In this document: piece by piece, positions 1-6,336 of the stretch
How positions within the stretch are numbered: the stretch's first letter is position 1
Layout of the letters: every line of letters begins with the position of its first letter
From: Nitrospirota bacterium
GTDB taxonomy: Bacteria; Nitrospirota; UBA9217
Direction of reading: 5' to 3'
NCBI GenBank assembly: GCA_027456925.1
Contig: DAIDTZ010000277.1
Span: 1-11,459, forward strand
Length of the DNA: 11,459 bases
Made by a program: the position numbers and the translations under genes
The notes under the pieces: model-generated
The model's input: the letters and a program-made list of their open reading frames with translations, nothing else
What the model was told of the DNA's origin: nothing
The model's database searches: none

Positions 1-1361
1 GGTATATTGTGGACGGCTGCATTCACTGGCTTGTGGGCGCGGGCCCGAACTCCAACTTTCACAGGATCTGGCAGGAGCTGGGAGCGGTGCAGGACAGGCA
101 ATTTGTGCTTCCCGAGGAGTATGCCCGTGTCGTGGCAGCTGATGGAAAAGAGTTCATCGTTTATATCGATGTTGATCGACTTGCCCGGCACATGAGGGAG
201 ATCGCGCCCGAGGACAAGGCAATCATCGACGAGTTCATCACGGACCTGCGGCGGTGCACGCGTATGGATGCGCCCGTGGGCAAGGCGCCGGAAACGTCGA
301 ACATCTTCGACCTCGCGAAGCTGGTTGTGACCCAGTTCCCACTCATCAGGATGCTCTGGAAGTGGAACAAGGTCTCCTATGCCGGGTTCGGACGCCGGTT
401 TAAAAATCCGCTGCTTCGCGAGGCATTTCCTTTGCTCTTCACGCCAGACTTCTCCATGTCCTTTCTGCTCATGACCCTTGCCTGGATGCACAACAAGGCT
501 GCGGCATACCCGATCGGGGGCTCGCTCGAGTTCAGCCGCGCAATCGAGAAGCGCTATCTTTCGCTCGGCGGCGAAATGAACTATAAGGCGAAGGTCGCGA
601 AGATCCTGACCGAGAACGGACGAGCCGTGGGTGTCAGGCTGGAGGACGGCACCGAGCACCGGGCCGACTATGTGATCTCAGCTAGCGACGGGCATGCGAC
701 CATCTATGAAATGCTTGACAAGAAATATGTCGATGATACGGTCAGGAATTATTACGAAAAGCTTGTCCCTATTCACCCGCTCCTTCACATCGCGCTCGGC
801 GTGAACCGGTCCTTTCACGATCTCCCGGCTGCAGCGCACGGCAGGTTCTACGAACTCTCATCTCCGCTCCTGGTCGGAGGCGTTGAGCACAAGCACCTTC
901 CGGTCCATATCTACAATTTCGATCCCACGCTCGCTCCGGAAGGGAAAACCCTGCTGACGGTCCTGCTTCACACGGATTTTGATTTCTGGAACAAGCTCCG
1001 GCAGAACGACGAACAGTATAAAGCGGAAAAAGAGAAGATTGCCGATGCGGTGGTCTCGCTCCTCGACAAGCGCTTTCCGGGCCTCGCAGGCCAGGTCGAG
1101 ATGCGCGATGTGTCCTCGCCCACGACGTTCGTACGGTATACCGGGAACTGGAAGGGGAGCTTCGAGGGCTGGCAGGTCACGCCGAAGACATGGAATTTCG
1201 GAAAGCGCATGCGAAAGACCCTGCCGGGGCTCGACAATTTTTACATGGCGGGCCACTGGGTCGAGCCGGGAGGGGGCCTGCCGGCTGTTGCCATGAGCGG
1301 ACGGAACGTGCTGCAGATCATCTGCAAAAAAGAACGGAGAAAATTCGAAACAGCGCGATAA
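1..1361 (+). CDS. Phytoene desaturase-like FAD-dependent oxidoreductase (5'-truncated by window edge)
   Basis: The reading frame is already open at base 3 (Tyr-Ile before a GTG at 9) and runs to TAA at 1359-1361, so the real start lies upstream of the window. About 453 residues are visible. The C-terminal FAD-binding signature of the CrtI/phytoene dehydrogenase-related family (COG1233) is clear near 1240-1310: DNFYMAGHWVEPGGGLPA followed by AMSGRNV. The early DGCIHWLVG segment and the central IGGSLEFSRAIEKRYLSLGGE segment also fit this family, the latter preceding the FAD-domain strand. The N-terminal Rossmann GxGxxG motif expected some 40-60 residues upstream is missing only because of the window edge. 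Family members desaturate, isomerise or saturate carotenoids, retinoids and other polyunsaturated lipids at the membrane; the substrate here cannot be read. No carotenoid synthase is visible nearby, so the carotenoid role is not supported. The gene converges on the toxin gene at 1407. Confidence 0.88.
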   Translation, partial: YIVDGCIHWLVGAGPNSNFHRIWQELGAVQDRQFVLPEEYARVVAADGKEFIVYIDVDRLARHMREIAPEDKAIIDEFITDLRRCTRMDAPVGKAPETSNIFDLAKLVVTQFPLIRMLWKWNKVSYAGFGRRFKNPLLREAFPLLFTPDFSMSFLLMTLAWMHNKAAAYPIGGSLEFSRAIEKRYLSLGGEMNYKAKVAKILTENGRAVGVRLEDGTEHRADYVISASDGHATIYEMLDKKYVDDTVRNYYEKLVPIHPLLHIALGVNRSFHDLPAAAHGRFYELSSPLLVGGVEHKHLPVHIYNFDPTLAPEGKTLLTVLLHTDFDFWNKLRQNDEQYKAEKEKIADAVVSLLDKRFPGLAGQVEMRDVSSPTTFVRYTGNWKGSFEGWQVTPKTWNFGKRMRKTLPGLDNFYMAGHWVEPGGGLPAVAMSGRNVLQIICKKERRKFETAR

Positions 1362-1406
1362 GTCTTTGTCCCTGAGTCGCACACACGGCTCGAGGTTTTC
1401 CCAGGG

Positions 1407-1781
1407 TTACGCGAAAAACTCGATGTCCTTCATGGGGTAATGCTTCTTATTCAGTGTCCAGAGGGGAAGGTCATGCAGGTGAGCGGTGGCGGCGATGAGG
1501 GCGTCCGCAATCTCGGTGCTGTGTGACGCCCGAAATGACTTCATATACTCGCCGGCCTTGTGGCCGACGGCATCGTCTATCTTCAGGCACTCCATGAGAT
1601 TGAAAAGCCGGGCGGTTATTTCTTCCTCTCCCTTTCTCAGCCCGGCAACGATCTCTGCCCGTGTTATCGGGGAAAAACAGAGTTTTCGCTCCTTCTTGAA
1701 AACAGTTGAAAAGCGCTGCACGACGATTTCATTGTCCCGGAGATACTCTATCAAGACGTCGGTATCGATTAAAATGCTCAT
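1407..1781 (-). CDS. vapC: VapC-type PIN-domain ribonuclease toxin
   Basis: A 124-residue PIN-domain protein of normal VapC length. The acidic residues that bind the catalytic metal are visible: Asp6 in the N-terminal ILIDTDVLIEYL strand, Glu43 in SPITRAEIVAGL and Asp93 in IADALIAATA, with the C-terminal TLNKKHYPMKD element (Asn111) typical of this branch. VapC toxins are Mg2+-dependent endoribonucleases, commonly cutting tRNA or rRNA; the target here cannot be deduced. An in-frame extension upstream to 1895 exists, but it would lie inside the antitoxin gene and has no family similarity. The ATG at 1781 overlaps the antitoxin stop (ATGA, 1778-1781) and is preceded by AGGAAAGG 11 nt upstream, so it is the start. 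The overlap implies translational coupling and antitoxin-first production. Confidence 0.92.
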   Translation of the reverse strand: MSILIDTDVLIEYLRDNEIVVQRFSTVFKKERKLCFSPITRAEIVAGLRKGEEEITARLFNLMECLKIDDAVGHKAGEYMKSFRASHSTEIADALIAATAHLHDLPLWTLNKKHYPMKDIEFFA

Positions 1782-2038
1782 TTGAGGCCAAGCCTTTCCT
1801 TCCTCGTGCTCTTCCTCATCTGCCGGACGTACTTCTCCGTTGATTGGATATCTTTTCTGTCCTTCCAGATCCCTGCCGCTTCCTTCAGGACCCATTCCGC
1901 GTCAGCAGGTTTTTCGAGGGCGTAGACTTTCTTTACCGCCGCACGGACAAGCTCGGATATGGAAACCTCCTTTTCCTTGCTCACACGGCGAAGCACCTTG
2001 AAAACATCGTCTTCGATATATAATTGCGTCCTTTTCAT
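1778..2038 (-). CDS. Ribbon-helix-helix antitoxin of the VapC partner
   Basis: An 86-residue protein with a ribbon-helix-helix (CopG/Arc-like) N-terminus: the short strand KRTQLYIED (residues 2-10), then a helix and the SISELVRAAVKKVY helix (26-39). The basic, charged C-terminal half (EWVLKEAAGIWKD onward) would wrap the toxin. Such antitoxins dimerise, bind a palindromic operator and neutralise the PIN toxin directly. The start at 2038 is chosen because GAGGGTGAT sits just upstream and because the longer in-frame start at 2077 falls inside the -10 region and palindrome of the promoter, so it would not be transcribed. The gene lies directly upstream of the toxin with a 4-nt overlap. Autoregulation is inferred from the palindrome at 2061-2080. 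Confidence 0.88.
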   Translation of the reverse strand: MKRTQLYIEDDVFKVLRRVSKEKEVSISELVRAAVKKVYALEKPADAEWVLKEAAGIWKDRKDIQSTEKYVRQMRKSTRKERLGLK

Positions 2039-2060
2039 ATCACCCTCTCGCGCAGCCTGC

Positions 2061-2080
2061 TGTATAATGTATAACATACA
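2061..2080. promoter_or_regulatory. Imperfect palindromic operator over the TA promoter
   Basis: The 20-bp sequence at 2061-2080 has outer arms TGTAT and ATACA, and about 14 of its 20 positions agree with its own reverse complement. It covers the -10 hexamer (2068-2073) and the expected transcription start. Ribbon-helix-helix antitoxins characteristically bind such AT-rich palindromes, so this is the likely autoregulatory site. The binding itself is inferred. Confidence 0.55.
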
Positions 2081-2096
2081 TCATGATGCCTGTCAA
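2068..2096 (-). promoter_or_regulatory. Sigma70-type promoter of the toxin-antitoxin operon
   Basis: On the minus strand a perfect -35 TTGACA (2096-2091) is followed after 17 nt by TATACA (2073-2068). Transcription would begin near 2061, about 23 nt before the antitoxin ATG at 2038, leaving room for the ribosome binding site. This is the best promoter match in the window. Confidence 0.72.
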
Positions 2097-2183
2097 AGAT
2101 ATTTTTCTTTGAAGGGGGTCGGCGTTATAACTCAAATCAAAAAGACATTTGACAAGCCCATGATTGTCTTTTCCCCATTATAA

Positions 2184-2339
2184 TTAGAGGAGAGGGTCAA
2201 GCAAATCGGGGCTGACTTCTACTTCAATCCTTATAATGAGTTTGATGATGATTTTAAGATAGCTTTTGAAAAAAGCATGTACCAGGCTCTTAGTCAGTTA
2301 CGAATGAAATTCTGCGCAAAATGGATAGAAAAATCTTAA
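2184..2339 (+). pseudogene. AT-rich 3' gene remnant without a start codon
   Basis: An open frame of about 51 codons runs from after a TAA at 2181 to a TAA at 2337-2339. It contains protein-like sequence such as QIGADFYFNPYNEFDDDF, then FEKSMYQALSQLRMKF and AKWIEKS. There is no ATG or GTG near the beginning; the first ATG leaves only about 28 codons. The amphipathic, aromatic-rich content and AT-rich codons (AAT, TAT, TTT, AAA) differ from the GC-rich neighbours, which fits the tail of a decayed, horizontally acquired gene. I do not recognise the family. It could also be chance coding potential in AT-rich DNA. Confidence 0.35.
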
Positions 2340-2344
2340 ACCTT

Positions 2345-2421
2345 TGACAGGATAACAGGATTTACAGGAAGTTATTTAAGCAAAATCCGCACTTACCCGA
2401 TTTTATCCCGTTATCCTGTCA
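2345..2421. repeat. 17-bp inverted repeat with 43-nt loop
   Basis: The arm TGACAGGATAACAGGAT (2345-2361) pairs with ATCCCGTTATCCTGTCA (2405-2421), 16 of 17 positions matching. The left arm also contains short direct iterations of the ACAGGAT type (AACAGGATT then TACAGGAA). It begins only six bases after the stop of the AT-rich remnant. It resembles dispersed palindromic intergenic repeats; no U-run follows either arm, so a terminator is unlikely. Confidence 0.7.
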
Positions 2422-2457
2422 GAAGCTTTTCCGGCTTGTCCGGGTTAGGAGGGCGAG

Positions 2458-2544
2458 TTGAAACACATGGTGGTTCTTTTTACCATTATGTCATATATTG
2501 GTATCGGTAACCGCTTCGGAGTTGATGGGTCAATCCCGCATTAA
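2458..2544 (+). CDS. Possible 28-residue small ORF with strong Shine-Dalgarno
   Basis: AGGAGG at 2447-2452 is followed six bases later by TTG (2458) or, at 15 nt, by ATG (2467). The frame ends with TAA at 2542-2544. The peptide would begin MKHMVVLFTIMSYIGIG, a short hydrophobic stretch, and end NRFGVDGSIPH. The ribosome binding site is the only real support; there is no clear promoter and no recognised family. It may equally be a relic or chance. Confidence 0.2.
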   Translation: MKHMVVLFTIMSYIGIGNRFGVDGSIPH

Positions 2545-2789
2545 CATATTGCATAGTACAACTGGTATTTCACAGTTCTCCCAACAGAGTGCGGATGCAT
2601 GTTTGTAGAAGCAAACAAATCCTGTCTTTTTGTTGGCAGTAAAGCGACTGATCGGGCAAACCGATTAATGCCGAGAGTGCAAGGAACGCAAAGGTCGGGT
2701 GAAATGAAAAATATAAAAGCATTAAATCCACATGTCTCCGTCCCGTTTCAGGGCTATACTTGTATCAGACTTCACAGAGAGGCACTATC

Positions 2790-3578
2790 ATGAACAAGGG
2801 GACGGCGCTGATCACCGGCGCTTCGGGCGGCATCGGATATGAATTTGCGAAGCTCCTGGCAAAGGACTGCAACACGCTCGTGCTGGTGGCCCGCAGCAAG
2901 GACAGGCTCAATACGATCAAGCAGGAACTTGAAACTGCATCCCCGGCGTCCGTGACTGTTATCGACCAGGACCTCGCAGATCCCGGCGCGGCGGAAAAAA
3001 TTTTTCGCAGGCTCGAAAGCGAGCACATCTTCGTGGACATCCTGATCAACAATGCGGGCTTCGGCGACCACGGCGCATTTGTCGAGACCGACTGGCAAAA
3101 AGAAGAAAAAATGATCGCGGTCAATGTCACCGCTCTCACGGAGATGACGAAACTCTTTCTAAAAGGCATGGTCGAGCGAAAAAGCGGGAGGATCGTTAAC
3201 GTGGCCTCCACCGCCGCGTTCCAGCCCGGTCCCTTTATGGCGGTCTACTACGCGACAAAGGCCTATGTGCTCTCCTTTTCCGAAGCGATTGCGAACGAAC
3301 TTGAGGGAACGGGGGTGACCATAACGGCGCTCTGCCCTGGCCCCACGGCAACCGGTTTTGCGAACGCGGCGCGAATGGAGCGATCGCGACTCTTTCGGTT
3401 TGGAAAGCCCGCTTCGGCAACAGCTGTTGCGCGCTTTGGTTACGAGGCAATGAAAAAAGGCAAAACCGTGGCCATCCCTGGCTTCTTGAACAAGATAATC
3501 GCGTTCAGCACGAGAACGTCGCCGAGGAAGCTTTTGCCAAGCATCGTGCGGTGGCTGCATGAAAACGGCAGGCAGTGA
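2790..3578 (+). CDS. Short-chain dehydrogenase/reductase (classical SDR, COG0300 type)
   Basis: A 262-residue classical SDR. The cofactor loop TGASGGIG lies at residues 9-16, the structural NNAG at 87-90, and the catalytic Ser140, Tyr153 and Lys157 (YYATK) are all present with normal spacing, followed by PGPT at 183-186. Arg35 after the second beta strand (VLVAR) suggests NADP(H) preference. The family reduces carbonyls or oxidises alcohols; COG0300 members often act on acyl or lipid substrates, but the substrate here is not readable. The ATG at 2790 is chosen over an in-frame TTG at 2760 because AGAGAGG (2776-2782) precedes it by 7 nt and the family N-terminus starts right there. The gene stands alone: large gaps on both sides and the nearest same-strand gene more than 450 nt away. 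Confidence 0.93.
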   Translation: MNKGTALITGASGGIGYEFAKLLAKDCNTLVLVARSKDRLNTIKQELETASPASVTVIDQDLADPGAAEKIFRRLESEHIFVDILINNAGFGDHGAFVETDWQKEEKMIAVNVTALTEMTKLFLKGMVERKSGRIVNVASTAAFQPGPFMAVYYATKAYVLSFSEAIANELEGTGVTITALCPGPTATGFANAARMERSRLFRFGKPASATAVARFGYEAMKKGKTVAIPGFLNKIIAFSTRTSPRKLLPSIVRWLHENGRQ

Positions 3579-3635
3579 TTTTATGGGTCTTCCAGGTTTG
3601 GTGAGGTGATTCATACCTGATTTTAACTCGATTGA

Positions 3636-3685
3636 TCACCCAAAATTTCGTAGGTCCGCTCCGGGGACGCGCGGGGTTTGGGTGA
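3636..3685. repeat. 9-bp inverted repeat enclosing a small GC hairpin
   Basis: TCACCCAAA (3636-3644) is the exact reverse complement of TTTGGGTGA (3677-3685). Between them GTCC/GGAC can form an inner stem (around 3654-3668). No T-run follows, so it is not a standard terminator of the SDR gene. Confidence 0.5.
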
Positions 3686-3706
3686 AGATTTGAATCGATG
3701 TTTCTT

Positions 3707-3750
3707 GCATGGACCCCATGCGAAAATTTAGCCAGGCGACCGAGCTTGGC
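3707..3750. repeat. Two adjacent short hairpins
   Basis: GCATGG (3707-3712) pairs with CCATGC (3716-3721) around a 3-nt loop. Immediately after, GCCAGGC (3731-3737) pairs with GCTTGGC (3744-3750) with one G-T pair and a 6-nt loop. They form part of the same hairpin-rich island as the stems on either side. Confidence 0.45.
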
Positions 3751-3782
3751 GTAAAGAATTTTTGCCGGGTGCCCTTCTTTGG

Positions 3783-3814
3783 GTCACCTTTCTTGGGCAC
3801 GCAAGAAAGGTGAC
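3783..3814. repeat. Perfect 12-bp stem-loop
   Basis: GTCACCTTTCTT (3783-3794) pairs perfectly with AAGAAAGGTGAC (3803-3814) around the 8-nt loop GGGCACGC. It lacks a trailing T-run. From memory, hairpins of this TTTCTTGGGC...GCAAGAAA type occur as dispersed intergenic repeats in many proteobacterial genomes; that recollection cannot be verified here. Confidence 0.75.
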
Positions 3815-4031
3815 AAGGTGCGCATGTGCCATGGGGGAGATAACAGATTAAGAAGCATCTTCATTCCAGGAAGAGCGGTTTATGCAGGCGGACGAGCAAA
3901 GAGCTGCCTCAAAAAACGCCTGATCCGCCCACGTAAAAGTCAGAAGAACCTATTTTTCAAAATCGATGCATGAGTTGTCATCGTAAACTCGATATGAAGC
4001 GACTTTCCCTTCACCTCAATCAAAAAAGCGT

Positions 4032-5405
4032 ATGACAAGACAAGAGATCGCAGCGCTCCTGAAAAACCAACGTGCCTTTTTCGCTTCCGGCACGACCCGC
4101 GACCTTTCGTACCGCGGTGAGCAGCTCAAGCGGCTGCGGAGCATGATCATCGATAATGAGGCTGCGATATATGACTCCCTTGCGAAGGATTTAGGGAAGC
4201 CCGCGTTCGAGGTTTATGGCGGCGAGATGGGCATTGTGATCAGGGAGATCGATTTCGCGCTCAGGAACATCGGTTATTGGGCGAAGCCGAAAAAGGTCAG
4301 CACCCTCATGGCCCACCAGCCTGCTTCGAGCTTCATCGTGCCAGAGCCGTACGGCGTGGTTTTGATCATCAGTCCCTGGAACTTTCCAGTGCAGCTTACG
4401 TTTTCTCCGCTCGTGGGCGCCCTGGCCGCGGGGAACAGCGTCCTCCTGAAGCCTTCGCCAATGACGGTTGAAACCTCGCGGCTTATCAAAAAGATGGTCG
4501 AGCGTGCGTTCGATCCGGGACTGGTATGCTGTGTCGAAGGCGGGGCGGAGATTGCTCACGAGCTGGTCCAGGAGCCGTTTGATTATATCTTCTTCACCGG
4601 CAGCGCGACAACAGGCAGGATCGTGATGACTGCAGCGGCCAAGAACCTCACTCCCGTTACGCTGGAGCTGGGGGGCAAGAACCCCTGTATCGTGGATGCC
4701 GATGTGGACCTGGACGTTGCCGCGCGACGAATCGCGTGGGGCAAGTTCTTTAACGCGGGCCAGAGCTGTGTGGCAGTCGATTATCTCATGGCCCACCGGA
4801 AGATCAAGGATGCCCTCATCGAACGCATCGTTCAGCACGTGAAGAACTTCTATGGTGAAGACGCCCGCGCAAGCCCGGATTTCGGCAGGATCGTGAGTTC
4901 GGCGCATGTTGACCGACTCGCGGGGCTACTCGGCTGCGGGAAGATCGTCATCGGAGGGCAGATCGACCGGGAAGCGCGCTATTTTGCGCCGACGATCATC
5001 GACGGGATCGCGGGAAACGAGCCCGTGATGGACGATGAGATCTTTGGGCCGATCCTGCCGGTGATCGCCTATGACGACCTGTCCCAGGCCATTACGTTCG
5101 TACGCGACAGGCCGAGGCCGCTGGCCCTTTACTTCTTTTCCCGCGACCGCGCGCTCCAGGACCGCGTGCTGCGTGAAACGGCTTCGGGCGGCATGTGCAT
5201 CAACGACACGGTCCTTCAGGAAACGAGCGAGCATCTGCCCTTCGGGGGCGTTGGGGCGAGCGGCATGGGACGCTATCACGGCAAGGAAAGTTTCCGCACC
5301 TTCTCGTATCAGCGGAGTGTTGTTCGGAAAGGCTTTCGGGCCGATAGTGCGCTTCGTTTCCCGCCGTACAAGGACAAGCTCAAGTGGCTGCGGAAGCTGT
5401 TTTAA
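4032..5405 (+). CDS. Class 3-type NAD(P)-dependent aldehyde dehydrogenase
   Basis: A 457-residue ALDH of the shorter class 3 subfamily, oxidising aldehydes to carboxylic acids with NAD(P)+. Visible hallmarks: PWNFP at 115-119 (with the oxyanion Asn), FTGS at 188-191, LELGGK at 211-216 with general base Glu212, the catalytic Cys246 in GQSC (34 residues later, as in the family), EIFGP at 336-340, and the C-terminal class 3 block HLPFGGVGASGMGRYHGKES. The N-terminus starts where class 3 enzymes start, so the ATG at 4032 is accepted although no clear Shine-Dalgarno precedes it. Members act on medium- or long-chain and aromatic aldehydes. It ends 58 nt before the aminotransferase gene on the same strand. 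A role with the acetaldehyde released by the downstream DeoC is possible but class 3 enzymes usually prefer longer substrates. Confidence 0.94.
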   Translation: MTRQEIAALLKNQRAFFASGTTRDLSYRGEQLKRLRSMIIDNEAAIYDSLAKDLGKPAFEVYGGEMGIVIREIDFALRNIGYWAKPKKVSTLMAHQPASSFIVPEPYGVVLIISPWNFPVQLTFSPLVGALAAGNSVLLKPSPMTVETSRLIKKMVERAFDPGLVCCVEGGAEIAHELVQEPFDYIFFTGSATTGRIVMTAAAKNLTPVTLELGGKNPCIVDADVDLDVAARRIAWGKFFNAGQSCVAVDYLMAHRKIKDALIERIVQHVKNFYGEDARASPDFGRIVSSAHVDRLAGLLGCGKIVIGGQIDREARYFAPTIIDGIAGNEPVMDDEIFGPILPVIAYDDLSQAITFVRDRPRPLALYFFSRDRALQDRVLRETASGGMCINDTVLQETSEHLPFGGVGASGMGRYHGKESFRTFSYQRSVVRKGFRADSALRFPPYKDKLKWLRKLF

Positions 5406-5428
5406 GACATTTCGCGCTCCTTTCCTTC

Positions 5429-5457
5429 TTGACACTCCTGGTCAATAATGATACGTT
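5429..5457 (+). promoter_or_regulatory. Possible promoter of the aminotransferase-deoC pair
   Basis: TTGACA at 5429-5434, a 17-nt spacer, then TACGTT at 5452-5457 as a weak -10 (first two and last positions conserved). The predicted start point falls at or next to the A of the ATG at 5464, which would make a leaderless mRNA. The -35 also forms an inverted repeat TTGAC-N7-GTCAA (5429-5445), which might be an operator. Confidence 0.4.
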
Positions 5458-5463
5458 TTCAGC

Positions 5464-6336
5464 ATGCTCATCTATCTCGACGGCCATTTTGTCGCCAAAG
5501 AGCAGGCCCTGGTTTCCGTTTTCGACCATGGCTTTCTGTACGGTGACGGCATCTACGAAACCATGCGCGCCTATGGGGGAACGATCTTTCTCCTCAAGAA
5601 GCACCTTAGCCGCCTGAAACGCTCCGCCGACGCCATAGCTCTTAAACTCCCTCTGCCGATCAACAAGATCGGCGATGCTCTGATCGAATCGTTGAACGTC
5701 AATAAGCTCCGGGAAGCCTACGTGAGGCTCCATATCTCCCGCGGTCCCGGAGAGATCGGGCTCGACCCGGCCCTCTGCCCGGCGCCCACCATGGTGATCA
5801 TGACCAGGCCTTTCCACGACTACCCCGCGGAATACTATGAACGCGGGGTGGCCGCGGCCATCGTGAAAACGCGGCGTAACCATCCGCTTGCATTGCCGCC
5901 GTCGGTCAAGGCCACGAACTTTTTGAACAACATCCTGGCCAAGATCGAAACCGTCAAGGCCGGCGCTTTCGAGGGGATCATGCTGAACTGGGAAGGCCAT
6001 GTGGCGGAGGGGACCATCAGCAACATCTTCATGGTCAAGAAAGGCGTCCTCTACACTCCCCATCTGGACACGGGCATTCTCGAGGGCGTAACGCGCGATC
6101 TGGTGCTCCGCCTGGCAAAGAAAAAGAAGATGCCGGTCAAAGAGGTCCTGCTCCTGCCCCGAAGCCTCTCTGTTGCCGACGAGTGTTTCATCACCAACAC
6201 CACGATGGAGATCATGCCGGTCACGAAGATAGATAAAAAAGCCGTGGGGAACGGCAGGCCCGGACCAGTCACCGCCACGCTGCTTCAAGCGTATAAGAAA
6301 GAGGTGCTTGCATGTTTAAAGACGCAGGCCAGTTAG
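5464..6336 (+). CDS. Class IV PLP-dependent aminotransferase (branched-chain/D-amino acid aminotransferase family)
   Basis: A 290-residue fold-type IV PLP enzyme. GDGIYETMR lies at 27-35, the PLP-binding lysine is Lys149 in VKATNFLNN, Glu182 in the VAEGTISNIF motif contacts the pyridine nitrogen, EGVTRD lies at 207-212 and TNTTMEIMPV at 244-253 forms the phosphate-binding region. These motifs are shared by branched-chain aminotransferase (IlvE), D-amino acid aminotransferase and aminodeoxychorismate lyase (PabC). RLHISRGPGEIGLDP (88-102) lies in the region that varies between subfamilies and I cannot choose between them; IlvE-like is the most usual annotation for this kind of sequence. The ATG at 5464 matches the family N-terminus (LIYLDGHFV). 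There is no Shine-Dalgarno before it. The 3' end overlaps deoC by 25 nt. Confidence 0.92.
   Translation: MLIYLDGHFVAKEQALVSVFDHGFLYGDGIYETMRAYGGTIFLLKKHLSRLKRSADAIALKLPLPINKIGDALIESLNVNKLREAYVRLHISRGPGEIGLDPALCPAPTMVIMTRPFHDYPAEYYERGVAAAIVKTRRNHPLALPPSVKATNFLNNILAKIETVKAGAFEGIMLNWEGHVAEGTISNIFMVKKGVLYTPHLDTGILEGVTRDLVLRLAKKKKMPVKEVLLLPRSLSVADECFITNTTMEIMPVTKIDKKAVGNGRPGPVTATLLQAYKKEVLACLKTQAS

Larger units (their letters stand above)
2081..2789. other. Gene-poor, AT-rich intergenic stretch between TA module and SDR gene
   Basis: About 700 nt without a normal gene. It holds the -35 of the TA promoter, a headless reading-frame remnant (2184-2339), a 17-bp inverted repeat (2345-2421), and a strong AGGAGG followed by a 25-28 codon ORF (about 2447-2544). 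A possible -10 for the SDR gene, TATACT, sits at 2755-2760 but I see no matching -35. Base composition is clearly more AT-rich than the flanking genes. The rest, about 2545-2750, shows no recognisable coding or structural signal. Confidence 0.6.
3579..4031. other. Non-coding island with multiple hairpins
   Basis: About 450 nt between the SDR and the aldehyde dehydrogenase with no credible gene. It contains four separate inverted repeats between 3636 and 3814 (listed individually where strongest). The part after 3830 shows neither a clear promoter nor a ribosome binding site for the gene at 4032. An open frame at 3779-3973 crosses the strongest hairpin, has low-complexity basic composition and is not considered a gene. 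Confidence 0.6.

Noticed and set aside
2599..2793. A 64-codon open frame ending at the SDR start
   Set aside because: No ribosome binding site, no domain-like pattern, and its end overlaps the SDR ribosome binding site and start codon.
3779..3973. A 64-codon open frame in the gap before the aldehyde dehydrogenase
   Set aside because: It runs through a perfect hairpin repeat, is basic and low in complexity, and has no ribosome binding site.
5380..6288. A 302-codon open frame on the minus strand opposite the aminotransferase
   Set aside because: It has no recognisable domain, is rich in His, Asp, Arg and Gly as mirror frames are, and lies opposite a gene with all catalytic residues of class IV aminotransferases.
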